Shown here: piece after piece, positions 5,697-6,371 of the stretch
Layout of the letters: every line of letters begins with the position of its first letter
Position numbering within the stretch: the stretch's first letter is position 1
From: Hyphomicrobiaceae bacterium
Lineage (GTDB): Bacteria > Pseudomonadota > Alphaproteobacteria > Rhizobiales > Hyphomicrobiaceae
Reading direction: 5' to 3'
DNA: 6,371 nucleotides
Assembly: GCA_020442225.1 (NCBI GenBank)
Contig: JAGRKR010000652.1
Coordinates: forward strand, 1 to 6,371
Notes under the pieces: generated by a model
Database searches by the model: none
What the model saw: the letters and a program-made list of their open reading frames with translations, nothing else
What the model was told of the DNA's origin: nothing
Position numbers and translations under genes: made by a program

Positions 5697-6371
5697 TTAG
5701 TTCAGCGGCTGCATGCTTTCGGTGTACGACTCTGCAATCTCGGCAAGCCGATACCAATCCGGAGAACGCCTGCTTTGAATGCTGGCAATCGCATCACGAT
5801 GGTGCTTGATTTTTTTGTAGAGCATTTGCTCCATGACGTCGAGTTGACCATCGGCTGCCTGAGGCTCATAGCCGTCCACCAACTGATTGAGTGCGCGCTC
5901 GTATGCCCCCCCAGGGATGAGCATTAGCGCTGGCAGCAGCCCCTCTAGATCGGCACGCTCCTGGTCAATTGCCTGCTCGTACTCAGGATTTCCTTGCGAT
6001 GCCAACTTGCGCCTTTCTGCAGTGCGCCAGATTGCTTCGCGCATAGCCCGCTGTTCGTCTTGGACGTAGGACCAGAGCGTCGGGCCTGATACGCGCAAGA
6101 CTTCTAGCGCTTTTTTCAGCTTGCCAGCATGCTCGCGCGCTTCCTTCGCCATAGAATAATCTCGCCACTCAACCTCGAGAGCGCGAAGAAGCTCATAGCG
6201 AATTCCGTGAAGCGCCTCTTCATCCAGTGGCCGAGACAGCTCCCGAACCGGCACATCAGAATGCGCGGGCGTCTGAGCGAAGCCATCCGGAAAAACATGT
6301 GAACCGCTCGTAATCCGCCGCGATTCCGGGGCCTGCGTGATCGCCTCACGTGGCTCACTCAGGCGACCGCC
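5697..6371 (-). CDS. Unrecognised, probably helical protein, 5' end outside the window
   Basis: I do not recognise this protein. The frame is open from the right edge to TAA 5697, giving at least 224 residues. A GTG at 6254 could start a 185-residue product, but it has no ribosome site, and the frame upstream is stop-free with plausible residues (for example ITQAPESRRITSGSH), so I treat it as 5'-partial. The visible part is mostly charged and amphipathic, rich in Glu, Arg, Ala and Leu, with no signal peptide and no membrane segment, and is probably cytoplasmic. Notable stretches are SGPTLWSYVQDEQRAMREAI, LPALMLIPGGAYERALNQLV and a C-terminal YKKIKHHRDAI followed by SPDWYRLAEIAESY. Codon third positions are much less G/C-biased than in the other three genes, with CTA, GCA, AAA and TCT common, which suggests a different history or weak expression. 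It is followed by a strong terminator. Gene reality is likely; its function is unknown. Confidence 0.7.
   Translation of the reverse strand, partial: GGRLSEPREAITQAPESRRITSGSHVFPDGFAQTPAHSDVPVRELSRPLDEEALHGIRYELLRALEVEWRDYSMAKEAREHAGKLKKALEVLRVSGPTLWSYVQDEQRAMREAIWRTAERRKLASQGNPEYEQAIDQERADLEGLLPALMLIPGGAYERALNQLVDGYEPQAADGQLDVMEQMLYKKIKHHRDAIASIQSRRSPDWYRLAEIAESYTESMQPLN

Noticed and set aside
6116..6358. Minus-strand 80-codon frame at the right edge
   Set aside because: It overlaps the longer open frame that ends at the terminator, and its Arg/Met/Phe-rich product looks like a shifted-frame shadow.

Overview
The window is high-GC DNA with long frames open on both strands, Shine-Dalgarno-led starts and a strong GC-rich hairpin terminator. 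This fits an alphaproteobacterium, probably Hyphomicrobiales-like. That placement is an inference from base composition and protein style, because no marker gene is present. Every gene I can support lies on the minus strand, so transcription runs from the right edge to the left edge.

Right to left: (1) 6371-5697 is the 3' part of an unrecognised, probably helical protein whose start lies beyond the window. Its codon use is looser and richer in A/T than that of the other genes, and it ends just before a perfect 11-bp hairpin terminator (5673-5646). (2) 5482-4136 is an exported von Willebrand factor A (VWA) domain protein with a Sec signal peptide and a complete MIDAS metal site. Its leader carries an imperfect inverted repeat (5572-5597). 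(3) 4135-3705 is about 430 bases without a convincing gene. It holds a 17-base inverted repeat (3759-3775) and a weak degenerate 16-base repeat. (4) 3704-1914 is an HlyD-type membrane fusion protein. (5) 1877 to beyond base 1 is an HlyB-type ABC exporter with a peptidase-like but catalytically dead C39 domain, cut by the left edge inside its ATPase domain.

Genes 4 and 5 are 36 bases apart and almost certainly form an operon. They encode the inner-membrane half of a type I secretion system of the RTX/haemolysin type: HlyB recognises the substrate and hydrolyses ATP, and HlyD bridges to a TolC-like outer-membrane channel. Neither the exported RTX substrate nor the TolC partner is in the window. 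The order here is D then B, the reverse of the classical hlyCABD order. The VWA protein has its own leader and is separated from the operon by the long intergenic region, so a functional link is only a guess.

I see no clear evidence of a wholly new system. The oddest parts are the roughly 110-residue amino-terminal extension of the HlyD protein, which carries a second membrane segment, and the unrecognised gene at the right edge.
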